Below, piece after piece: positions 38,901-51,400 of a DNA stretch of 64,000 nt (positions are counted from its first letter, which is position 1; each line of letters opens with the position of its first letter). Made by a program: the position numbers and the translations under genes. The notes beneath the pieces are model-generated. The model was not told the origin of the DNA. It ran no database searches and worked only from the letters and a program-made list of their open reading frames with translations. The DNA lies in the NCBI GenBank assembly GCA_005408345.1, contig SEMN01000310.1:548968-612967 (forward strand). Direction: 5' to 3'. This DNA comes from Macquaria australasica. Its lineage: Eukaryota > Chordata > Actinopteri > Centrarchiformes > Percichthyidae.

Positions 38901-41773
38901 GGCAGCTCTTGTGGGATTGTAGCTCAAAATGGCTATTTTTCCCTCTGTATTATTTCTGTCTTGGTGGCTTGTAAAACATAAATAAATTGGTATTTATCTC
39001 AAACAATTCTGTCCATGAATGCAAAAGTGCAAATGCGCATTATTCTAAGGAAATGATTCTAATTTCACAGTTAACAAATGTCTTCAAATGCTATACAAAT
39101 AAACTTTATGATAATGTGTTGGAGCTGCAACAATTAGTCGATTAATCATTTGTCATTTTTAAGCAAAAATGGCAAAACTTTACTGGTTCTAGCTTCTTAA
39201 ATGTGAATATTGGCTGGATCTTTTAAGACATTATCTTATCATATCTCACTCTTTTCAGTGTGCAGGGGGTGTTTGTAAATTGTATAAAATAAAGCGTTAA
39301 CCCCTTAGTTGCAAACCAAAGTTTGCCTGATGGGATGTCCATATAAGATGTGGCGTTGACGGACAAAATTCAGCTGTGCTTTTTATGGCAGCCATTTTTC
39401 CCAAAAGCACACTTCCTTAAGCGTTGCGCTCCAAGTTGGAAAAGTAAAAGATCAAGCAGATGGTTGGAACCTTTCTGTTGTGTTTCAGGCCCCATGAAGG
39501 ACTTCCTATTCCAATTTGACATCTGGTTTTTGGAGGTTTTTCTTCAAAGAGCCTTGCAGTCAGCGTCCAGCTCTTTCAGCATCAGATTACCGATTTGGAA
39601 CACAGTAATAAAACAAGTACAAGTTGCAAATATCCTGATTAAAACACTGATAATGGAGTCATGGATAAATCACTGACATATAAATAAGAGGAGTAGCAGT
39701 AGGCTTCCAGTAGGCATCAGCTTGAATGTCTTCACTTTGTTTGACAGAGACAGCGGAGGCAGCATGTTGAAACGTGTTTCAGTGTTTCATCACTCAGCAT
39801 CCCATAAACAGCACTTCATTTCACCCTAACTTCACTTTGTTTGCTTTGTGTTTAAACACAGCCCCTGGCTAACCTAAGTGGATGACATAATCGAAAGTAC
39901 TCGTTCATCTAGTTGGTTCTGGTTCAAACATCCCTGTCCTTCTGTTTATGCCTTACAGGACACATGCTCACCAACACGCACACATTTCAAGCAGCGATTT
40001 GCAGGGTTTCCATAGCAATTAGTGTTTGTTTCTGTGGCAGATAGTCTAGATGCTAGAACATTTCTCTATGAAGGGTGAGTTTGAACCAATCAGCTTCTGT
40101 CTCTGTTTGTACTGTCATGTTGAACCAATGAGCTACTGTCAGTAAAGCCGGGTTAAAAGTTGATGCTTAATTTAACGGTGATGATGAAGGTGTGTGTGTG
40201 TCAACTAGTGAAATGAGCTGCTTTTGTATTTGGTTACTCTCCATCGTGCTTGATTTAAATTCCGTAGTGACAAAGGCCACCGCGAGGTGTGGCTCCGTTC
40301 TATACTGTACCTAGGTCAGTCCAGTGTTTTCCTTCTGGAGCTCCTCAATCAGTTTTCCCTGTCATCAGTTACAATATCCTCTTATTTCGAGGGAGACCAC
40401 AGCAACTGGAGGAGTTATTTGTAGCAGTGTTCAGTGGAAAACCCGGAGTGGAGAATCTTTTTGTCACTGTGGATCTGGGACAAACTCCACACAGCACCAC
40501 TGTGGTAAACAGCTGTGTTAGACAAAAGCTCTGACAGGTTGTTCATTGGATACGGTTTCGTCAGCTGCATTTGCATTTTTTGTTTGTTTTTTTAGACAAA
40601 AGAAACATACAAATTTGTTGGTTGGATTGGAAGCAGCCTGCATGCCTTCCTCATGGATGCCTGATTATTTTGGTCTCTAATCTGGGTTCAGAGAGGCAAT
40701 GTGTGTTGTCAGTCATTCTCTCCACTAAATGCAAATCATTTGTTCAGGACTGTAGCCAATAGCAGCATGCCTGAGGCTAATTCAGGCTAACGACTGACTG
40801 GTTGTGTTTATTCGTTACGCACTGACGTTTGCTAAAGTAGGGAGACTATTTGGTTCATTCTGTGGGTGAGAGGGTGTCCCAGATCTAGACTGACACTCCT
40901 CTCTACACGGATATTAAGAAAAACATCACAGGACCCAACACTAATTAACAAAGTATTCCTTTAAAGGTTTCCTAGAATGTTTTGTGAACAAGAAAGCGAA
41001 CGAGCGTGTTTCCCAAAATGTCACAGGATATCTCGTTTGTACAAACATCATGTTGTGGTTTAGCAGGGAGTTATGTGCCGGGCTATTTCTTGGCCCAGGT
41101 GCAGTCATTTCCTGGAGTCTCCACTGGTTGCCTGGCAACCTCAGGGTGAAGCCATGACTCCAGTAAATGACTGGTCCCGGCCAAGAAATAGTCCGGCACT
41201 TAACCCCCCATAAAACCACAATGTGTGATTTTTATACTTTGTTTTTTTGTACGGATTAAACTAACGAGATAAAACATGTTTATTAGTGAGCATTAGAAGT
41301 GCTGGTAGGCAGATTTTGGAGTGGACAGAGCCGGGCCCAGGCTAGCTGTTTCCCTAGTTTCCAGTCTTTGCGCTAAGCTAGGCTAAATGGCTGCTAGCTG
41401 TAGCTTCATATTTAGCATGCAGACACAAGAGTGGTATCAATCTTTCCATCTAACTTTCTAAAAATGAACAAGTTTATCTCCCAAAATGTCAAACTATTCC
41501 TTTAAAGAAAAGCTTGAGTCTAGAATATATTTCCTTTTGAATGGAGAGCTTTTCAGCTGTCAGATTGCTTTGCTGATTTTGCACAGTGTGGCTGTTATAT
41601 GTAAATACAAATATCAGAATCAGACTGGAATTAGAGGCAAGAAACAGGCATCTGTAGTATGAATGATATAATATAGTATTATGGATGGATGTCCTAATGT
41701 GTCTTTATGTCAATAAGATTTTAGAAAATATGTAACATGCTGGAGAAATATTTTCATTCATCTGCAAAGGTAT

Positions 41774-41816
<43 letters not shown>

Positions 41817-44800
41817 CCTCCCTCCCTCCACCAGAGTGCCCAGAGAAGTGTGTACGGCGAGCGTGCACAGCGGATGGCGAGTGCTGCCACCCTCAGTGTC
41901 TGGGCAGCTGCACACTCCCTGGAAGTGACACAGCATGTGCAGCGTGTGTGCATTACTACCACCAAGGACGCTGCGTGGCTGACTGCCCTCCCGGCACCTA
42001 CAAGTTCGAGGGTTGGCGCTGCATCAGCGCCGAGCTCTGCTCCAAGGTCCACCTCCCCGACTTCGACAGCTTCATCATCCATGGCGGAGAGTGCATGTCT
42101 GAATGCCCAACTGGGTACATGCGCACCGTACCCAACAGGTGAGATGAAATGGAGCCACGGGTGGAGGTACTCCTTATTGTTGGCCTGACATTAGAGCCAA
42201 TTCCACACCCTGCTATTAGTTTCCATTCTAACATTTCATCAGGGCAAAACTGTATATAATACAACAGCTACAATAAAGGCAAGGTAGCTTTATCTATATA
42301 GCACATTTCAAACACAGAGGCAATTCAAAGTGCTTTATATGGGCAAAGAAAAGCTAATGATTTTGACGTTCAAAACAATAAGAATAAAATCAATTAAGAT
42401 AAAATAAAATGAGATAAAATAAATAAAGTTAAGTAAATTACAGTGCAGTAAAAAGTTGTAAGTTGCCACTGCAACAAGGAAATAAAAGTGCATTAGAGAA
42501 ACTAATCAAGCAAAGGCACAGGAGAACAGCAGCGTTTTTAATTTAGATTTGAAAGGGGCTAAAGTTGGAGCGCATTTGAGATCATCAGGAAGTTGGTTCC
42601 ATCTGTGTGCAGCATAGCAGCTAAAAGCAGCGTCACCGTGTTTGGTTCTGACTCGAGGTTCTACCAGTTGACTGCTTCCTAAAGATCTAAGTACCCTACT
42701 AGGTTTATATTCTTCAGGGAGATCAGGGTTGTATTTTGGCCCAAGATTATTGAGTGATTTATAAAGTAGCAGCAGCACTTTAAAATCTATTCTATAAGTA
42801 AGTGGAAGCTAGTGTAAAGATTTAAGAGCAGGAGTTAATGGGCTCAGTTCTCTTAGTTCTCGTTAGAAATCTGGCAGCAGCGTCCTGAATGGGCAGTTAG
42901 TTTAGAGGCAACCATAGTCGCATTATAAACCTGTGGTTGTTTGTTAAAATAATGAAAGTTTCTAGTCTAGTAATCTCGGAGTCTCTCCTAGACCTCATTT
43001 ACTGTCAAACATAAAATTTTCAGGGATGGAAATAAAGAGATTAAAGGTCAGGGGAGAGCTGCAAGAGTTTGTATGTAAAGTGACACTGTACATTTACTGT
43101 CTCCTGTCCCCCTCTATCTCTCTCTGTCTGTCCGTCTCCAGTATGTTCTGTACAGCCTGCGATGGTCTGTGTGATAAAGTATGTGAGGAGAAGGTCATCG
43201 ACTCCATGGATGCTGCCCAGTCTCTCAAAGGCTGCACTGTTATCAAAGGCAACCTTCATATCAACATCCGCAGAGGCCGTAAGTAGTGCATCACTACAGT
43301 TACTACTGACATTTCTACCACCACTCTACAGTTTCTCAGCTTACATACTGTTAAACCGTGACTGATGACACCATTAGCCTCATGAGGCATTAGTCCCAAA
43401 TTTCCCAGTCTAAAAGTCAGCTGTCTTGGGTTTTCAAAACAACTTAAGACCAAAGCAGTTTTGTGTTTAACTGACCAGTTCTGCTAACATAAATAGTTCT
43501 ACAAAGCAGAAGTGAGGTCAAGGTTAGTCTGGAGTAGACCAGGGCTTTTAAAAAGTTCTGGGATAATTTCCAGGTGTTGAAAAATCATGAATACACATAG
43601 TAGGATGAGGGAGAAGGCCCAAAAAGGGGGATAAGGAGGGATAGGAGAGAGAAGGATGAATGCAAGGGAATGAAAGGAGAAAGAGAAAAGGGAATTTGGG
43701 TGTGTAGACTTTCAGTAAAACACAGAAAACAGAGTTCCACAAGTTATCGATAGTATGAAATATAAAAGCAAGATTTTTAATTCCAGAAGTTCAACCATGA
43801 ACATAGTTAAGTGAAAAATAAAATAAAATAATAAAAATAGAAATGCATAAATGGACTAATAAGACCGGTGGAAAAATATGTAATAACAGCAGGTGTGTCT
43901 TTGCATGTTTTTAGACAACATGGTGGCAGAGCTGGAGAGTTTCACAGGTTTGATCCAGAGGGTGACCGGCTATGTGCGGATCAGACATTCCCACACTCTG
44001 AGCTCCCTGGCCTTCCTCCGCAGCCTCAGATACATCGATGGAGAGGACCTTCTGGACGAGTAGGGCCACACACAAACACACACAAATTTTACTTGCACAC
44101 AAAATCCCAGTTTTAGCCCCAGCACCTCACAGTTGACAGATGTTGGTTCACACTCGCTACTCTTGTGTTCTCCTAAAATGTCTTTTACTGCAGAGGATTC
44201 TGTTCTGCTCCATAGTCAATAGACTTGACAAAATAGTGATGTGTAGAAAAGTCTGTTGTGTTGCTACACTCTAATGTGAGGACAACACTTGTCCCTTTTT
44301 ATTCCCAGTTTGCCCGTTGCTGTGAGTTGTAGTAGTAACCAAGCAATTGTGCAGCGTTGGTTTTGCTAATGTGGCTAGTCGAGGTTATTGCTGAAATGTG
44401 TGAGAAAAGGAAAGGATGTTTTGACTGTGAGGGTGCAGCCTGGAAAGTATTTTATGTAGGACAGATGTACTTGTTTTGGGTTGGTGACTGTAATATCATC
44501 ACTAAAATAAAAACACTTCAGTCTCTCTTTTTAACTGCAAATTTAAATATACTGACTGAAGCCAACCAAATAATAAGGCCTTCAATGCAGCAATAACTTC
44601 CAGAGTCCAAGGAAAGGTTCTGTCAGGGTCATGGAGAGGCCTTCACTCCCTCCTCCGTCTGTTTCTCCTTGAGTTCACAGGAATCTTACTATCCCAAGGC
44701 CCACATTACAGTCATTCCTGAATGTCTGGGTGTTACCCAATGACTCATAAGAACTTCTCCTCTCCTCTCCTCTCCCCTCTTCTCCTTTCCTCTCCTCTCC

Positions 44801-47800
44801 TCTTATCTTCTCTTCTCCTCACTTCTCTTCTCCTCTCCTCTCCCCTCTTCTCCTTTCCTCTCCTCTTATCTTCTCTTCTCCTCACTTCTCTTCTCCTCTC
44901 CTCTCCTCTTCTCTTCTCTTCTCTCCTCTCCTATTTATGGACTCCTCATTGTGCAGTTTTCCAAAACGCATACTATTGACTATCATTCATTCATCCTCTC
45001 TTCCTTCTGCCCTTTAGCATGTATGCCTTCTCGGCATTTGACAACCAGCAGCTCCAGTATCTTTGGGACTGGAAGCAGCACAACCTCACCATCAAGGCAG
45101 GAAAGCTGTTCTTCAGGGCCAACCCGAAGCTCTGCATGTCCGAGATCCGCAAGATGTGGGAGAGGACCGGCATCCAGGGCCGCTTTGATGAGAGCGATTT
45201 CCGAAACAATGGCGACCGAGCCAGCTGTAAGGGTCACACGAGCATCAGTCTGAAAACCACAAAAATTTTAATGGCTATGGTCCAGAACATGCACAGGAGT
45301 TACTCTAGTTTACTAAACAGCTCCTCTGAGCCTGATGTTGTTCTGCACCACATGTCAGTATTTACTGCACTACTCTGTCAACAAGACTAATTGCTGCACA
45401 TTTTAACAGAAACATATTGAAGTGCTTTGATTTTAACTCTGCTCTCACTCCCTCATTCCTTTCTCCCTAGGTGAAAGTACTATCCTGAAGTTCAAGTCCA
45501 ACAGCACCAGCAGTACAAGAATCAAACTGACCTGGCAACGCTATCGTCCCCCCGACTACAGAGACCTCATCAGCTTTATCGTCTACTACAAGGAGGCGTA
45601 CGTTTTTTCAGATTCGCCCCAGTTCTTAGCTGCTTCCTTCCCCAGGCTGAGTACTACAGATTGTAGCAGTGGTAGGAGCTGGAACTTGATTCCCCCGGCT
45701 TATCAATCGACTTGTTTAAGGTCAGAAATGAGAGATCTATTGGAACTTCACATTCAGATTGATTAACAGGACTTTAAATACACTGAACACCAAATAAATG
45801 GAACTAATTAAATGCCAAGTTTCCATCCAAATGTAGCGCAAATTTTAAACAAATTTCCAGAAAATCTGCAAAAGAAAATACAAATTAATGTGTGTTAATT
45901 AATGTACCTCTGCTATTATGCAAATATTAGGAGGAGTTGAGCTTGTTGAGACGGACAATTGGTGGCGCTAATTCTCCAGTGGGGTGCCATTAATCCACTA
46001 CAGAAGGAGAGGGCACAACGAGATGACGTAATTAAAAGAGCTGCAGTCAAAGCTCAAACGAACAAAAACAAAGTGGAAAACGTGATGGAAAGATTTAAGA
46101 CATTTATGTTTGTCTCATGCATTTGAGGAACGGTACAGTCTTTTCTATTTCTCTCGTTGTTTAAGTCACATGCTCCATGTATGTTATGATTGATCTGCCA
46201 AGTCTGTTTCCGTTGCATTTTACTTTTACCACCTCAGCCAAGCCCAAAAACTTTTTGCGTTATTTAGAATTTTTTTTTTTTCCTTTCTGAATTTTCAGCG
46301 TTTCCACTAAGGTTTTTTTTTTATGCGCAAATTGAAAATGCTGTTTAGAGTTTGTTTACATCAGTGACATATATGTAAACACAAGAATAAAACAGGTGTA
46401 TATCAATTATGAATAAATGAGAAACACACAAAATCAATAATAAATGTGAATATAACTGTAATTAACGTAGCCAAAAAGTTAATGATTCATTATTAACCTC
46501 TGACTTTAACCCTTTCCTTCCAGGCCATATCAGAACATCACAGAGTTTGAGGGCCAGGATGGCTGTGGCTCCAACAGCTGGAATATGGTGGATGTGGAGC
46601 TGAGGCCGGACAAGGACACAGACCCTGGAGTTCTGCTGTCCAGCCTGAAGCCCTGGACTCAGTACGCTGTGTTTGTTAAGGCCATCACACTCATGGTGGA
46701 GGACAAACATATGCCGAGTGCTAAGAGCAAGGTGGTCTACATCCGCACCAGCCCTTCAGGTAAGTTCAAGGTCAAAGGTTGCAGGCTACAGAAGATATTA
46801 CAAACATTACTGTGACCGAAGAAGGATTGCTAATAACAAAGCCTCAGTGAAGCCTACAATAGAGAGTCTAATAGGAGAGTGTCTTGAAGTGATACATTTT
46901 CACCTTACATACAGTAAGTGACTGTGGTATGTAGGTCAGAAGTCATTCCTTAATTCAGGTTGGAGAGTAAAGGAGGAGCAGTCAATAGTGGTTGTAGTAG
47001 TGCTGGAAGATTAGAAAGTCATTAACGCTACACTTCACTTGTTTCACTATTATTCATTCAATCTCACACTTACTGACAGGTAAATGTCCTGTTCTTATTG
47101 CTGCTTGTTTTTCAAATAGATGTGGGTTTGTTTCATGATGAGTGTGATAGCATTTCTGGGTGTGATCCAGTCATGGTGTAAGGAGATGTAGCAGAAGACT
47201 GTTTTAGTAAACACAGCTGCAGCTCAAAGAGACGGAGAAAAACTGATTTTACAAAAACTACAATTGTTGAAATGGAAGACCACTTTAAATAAATCCAGCT
47301 GCACTGTAAAGTCATAGCAGCATTGTGATGTCAGAGAATCACATCTGCACTGGCAAGACTGTGCATCGCAGCCCGGAGGAGAAAAGCATTTCCAATCAGC
47401 TGCAGAGTGACACTGAGATCAGAATAAGTTTTTATTTTTTATTTTTTTGTCTCTCTTTCAGCGCCTTCCATGCCTCAGGATGTGCGAGCATACTCCAACT
47501 CCTCTACCCAGTTGGTGGTGCGTTGGTCGCCCCCCGTCTCACCAAATGGAAACCAAACCTACTACCTGGTCAGATGGCAGCAACAAGCCGAAGACAGAGA
47601 GCTGTATCAGCACAACTACTGCTCTAAAGGTACACACACAAACACACATGCACCGTGTTGTTAGTTGTGGAGTTACAGAGTACACCTGTCATGAAATGCG
47701 TCCTTTGATTCCTCCTCCAGAGCTGAAGATCCCCATAAGGATCGCCGCCATAGGTGTGGGAGACCAGGAAGAGGACACCAAGCCCACTAAGCCAGATCCC

Positions 47801-48370
47801 GACGGGGCAGACAAGGGCCCCTGCTGCCCCTGCCCCAAATCAGTGGAGGACCTGGAGGCCGAAGCTGCTGACGCCTCCTACCGAAAAGTCTTCGAAAACT
47901 TCTTGCACAACTCCATTTTTACACCAAGGTAAGCGACTCTGCATCATCATGGCTTTATTGTACAGCCCAGGTGTGGAGTGGCCATGACAGCATTTAACTT
48001 CATATGTAACGCCTGTTTTGTCTAAACCAAAATGATGATGATCGCTGCTGTTAATGTGCTATTTCTCTGCCATACCTGAGGTTAATTTCAGTGCAGATCT
48101 GTAACTGTCTTCAGTTTTGACCATTATATAGCTGTGTTTAGTAATTAAAAAAAGAAAAAACAGCCAGTGATCCAGGGAAGGGGGGCCAATGAGGGGTGAC
48201 GACACAGTCCTCAGGTCTTTCTTCCTCTATGTAAGTCCTATATGAATTCATGCACACATGAGGAGTTCTTTTTGCCTTTTTTCTAAATGATGTTTTGGCC
48301 TCTGTCTGATTTAGGGAGTCGGCCTGCTGCCTCGCACTTCAGACATCTGCATCACATTATTTCTCTTTGT

Positions 48371-48412
<42 letters not shown>

Positions 48413-51400
48413 GCAGAGCTTGGTGCAGTTGATGTTAATTAGTTCTCATTATGTTTAGCAGATGCAGAACAAAGGGCTGGATGTATTTACTCCTAAAGAT
48501 AACCAACAGGTGTCACATCATCATCACATTTCTTGCGTTTCCTCTTTCAGCTCCCTCAGCACCCTGACAGTGTGTGAACCAACATGCAGGTCACCTTGTA
48601 AACTGGACTGTGTACCTTTGAACTCTGCTTATGTGACTGTTACATACATACCAGAAACTTGTCCACATTTTGTCTGACACCGTTAGAGAAGGAAAACATT
48701 GCACATTTTGCCCTGAAAGGAGAAACGTAATTAAAAGTGAACAGGTAAAGCCCTTAAAAGATAAGAACATTTAGCTTCAAATGAAACAAAACCTCGTACA
48801 TATGGCAAACCTGTCTTTTTTACTGAGGTCAAAAGAACTGTTACTTCCCTCCCATTCAACTAAATGTGATGACGTTGAATGCACATGCTTAAGGAACAAC
48901 TTGGTAACTTGGTTGCACTGTGGTCAGATGTGGTAGTGGTGGGTGTGGTACATCACATATTGACTTATAGTCTGCTTGTGGAAGTTCAATAGCTACAAAA
49001 TCCACCGAGCTGTTGAGTAATTCTGTTTAGAATTGGCCTACAAAGTTTCATCCCAGCTGCTTAAATTAAAGCCAAATGGCAATAAAAACAACCAAAGATC
49101 TCAGACTGAAAGAGGAAGGATTTCCAATAGCTCTGGAACCCAAAAGGTTGAAACAACATTTCCTTGTGACAGTCATATCTTGTGCTTCATCAACTTCTGT
49201 ACACAAAACTCTTCTCTTCAGCACATCTTTTTGTTAATGTTATATTTTCCTTTTGCCAATTTCTTTCAGATGTTTCTTCTAGCATTTTGGGGAGGAAAAA
49301 GAACTCATAGAAACTGCTAGTATTTTGATTGTATTGTAGAATTTTCCATACTCATCTTCAAACTGTCCTCCGTCTTCTCTCTCCCTCCCTCCCTCCCTCC
49401 TACCCCTCTTGTATTTCCACTCACCTCAAGGCCACCAGATCGTCGCCGTAGAGATCTCTTTAACATAGCCAACGCCACTTACTCCCACCGCAACCGACTG
49501 CACGCCAACAGCAGCACCGTTCCTCCTCTCCAAGCCGCTGGCAACGGCAGCGCCGCGGACGTGGAGCCAGCGGACAGAGAGTTTGAGTTCGTGGAGCAGT
49601 CGGTGACGGAGCGCGAGCTGCAGATCTCTGGCCTGCAGCCGTTCACAGTTTACCGCATCGACATTCACGCCTGCAACCGACAGGTCCAACGCTGCAGCGC
49701 CGCAGAGTTTGTCTTCTCCAGAACCAAGCCTGCAGGTTAGAGGAGAAGTGATCTGTTTAAATATATAATACATGCTGAATTGCTGATTAACATATTTGAC
49801 CAGCCCTGTAGTTTAATTACAGTAGTCTTCATCTGGTATGTATTTCTGCCGAAACGCTAAAGGTAGCTGGTGAAAGTTAGGATTAACTAGCAGCTAACGT
49901 GGTTGAAAAATACACTGGATACACAAGGCTGTTGCAGAAATCAATGCTCTGACCTTTGCGGTCACCATGGTAACCTGTTCTTCCTGCGGTTCTCCAGAAA
50001 AGGCCGACGACATCCCCGGCCCAGTGACCTGGGAGGGCCATGAGGACTGGGTGTTTCTGCGCTGGCCAGAGCCGTCTCACCCCAACGGACTCATCCTCAT
50101 GTATGAGATCAAGTTTAAACTGGCTACTGAGGTAAGACAACATGTGCACCTGCCTGCTAAGGAAGCCAGAAAATGAATTCAAAAGTCATGTTTATTCAGA
50201 ATGTATTTATTAGCACTGTCCACACCTGAGCAAAATGCTGGTTGACCCCTCTGACCAGTCATTTAGTTGGAGACAAATCAGTATCCTCTTTAATGCATAC
50301 CATACATTTCTTTTGCTTCATAGACTAAATGAGTCTGTTGTAGATAAACAGGAGTGAAGTATCAGACACAACCATAAAAACAAAGAAACCACAATTTGTG
50401 AAGTGGCAGCAGTTGGTCTTACAAGTACATATTGACCAATTAACTGACCTAGTGACCAGACATGGTGAAACCTGTTATTTGTTAATCGTGATTACTATTT
50501 ATTGCACAGTAAAGATGAGAAACAGCAGTTCTTGGATTCTCTTTTGGATTTGGATTTTTAAAATTCAGTCTCTAATACGCTTTCTTTTTTGTTTGTTTGT
50601 TTGCGTGTGTGTCTGTGTGTGTCAGACCGAGAAGCACGAATGTGTCTCTGGTCAGATGTATCAGGCCCACCATGGCGTTCGGCTGTCCAACCTCAGTCCA
50701 GGAAACTACTCTGTCAGAGTGAGAGCCACGTCTCTGGCTGGCAACGGCTCCTGGACGCATCCTCTAGATCTTTACGTGGCTGAACGTAAGACGCACACTG
50801 TCGTGCATCACTCAGTTGTATCTGTACACATATATTCTAACAGCACAAACATTATGTTAATCATATGAATTCAAGTAATCCAAGTGTCTGACCCAACAGG
50901 ATATGAAAATGTGCTCTACGCTATGATCTTCGTTCCTATCGCCATCATCCTCTTCATCTGCCTTTTAGTCGCGATGCTGGTGGTCCTCAACAGGAAAAGG
51001 TGTGTGTTTCTGTGTACTGTAGTTATGTGTGTAGAGCACTGCAGTTGTTTCGTTACAGTACGCAACTGCATAAAACAAATGGAAACAAAGCAAAACATAA
51101 GATGCAGAATAGCCAAGCCAAACCAGCACAACAGACCACCATAGACCTTCAGAGGAAATAAGGATAGCATATTAGGAAAACGCACAGTAGGTGACACCTG
51201 ATTATTATCTTCTTTTTCTCCTCTAGAATAAATGTTTCAACCAGTTGCTAACGGTCTGTGTGGTAACATTAGGATCCATATTCATTTTCAGACCAAAGCA
51301 AAATGCTTCGACCAATTATAGTCCATAAAACTAAGTGGCAAATGAAGCTAGAATTTGCACTTTTTTTTCATTGGCACCCACTTGTATTTGTGGTTGTATC

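Noticed and set aside
41705..42264. Minus-strand frames opposite igf1r exon 3
   Set aside because: Shadows of the exon and of the (TC)n repeat (for example Arg/Glu runs); no independent evidence.
44722..44979. Ser/Leu-rich 85-codon frame
   Set aside because: Translation of the polypyrimidine tract in intron 5.
47447..47932. 161-codon open frame through igf1r exons 9 and 10
   Set aside because: It reads through intron 9 and is out of frame with exon 9; only its exon 10 part is genuine and already included.
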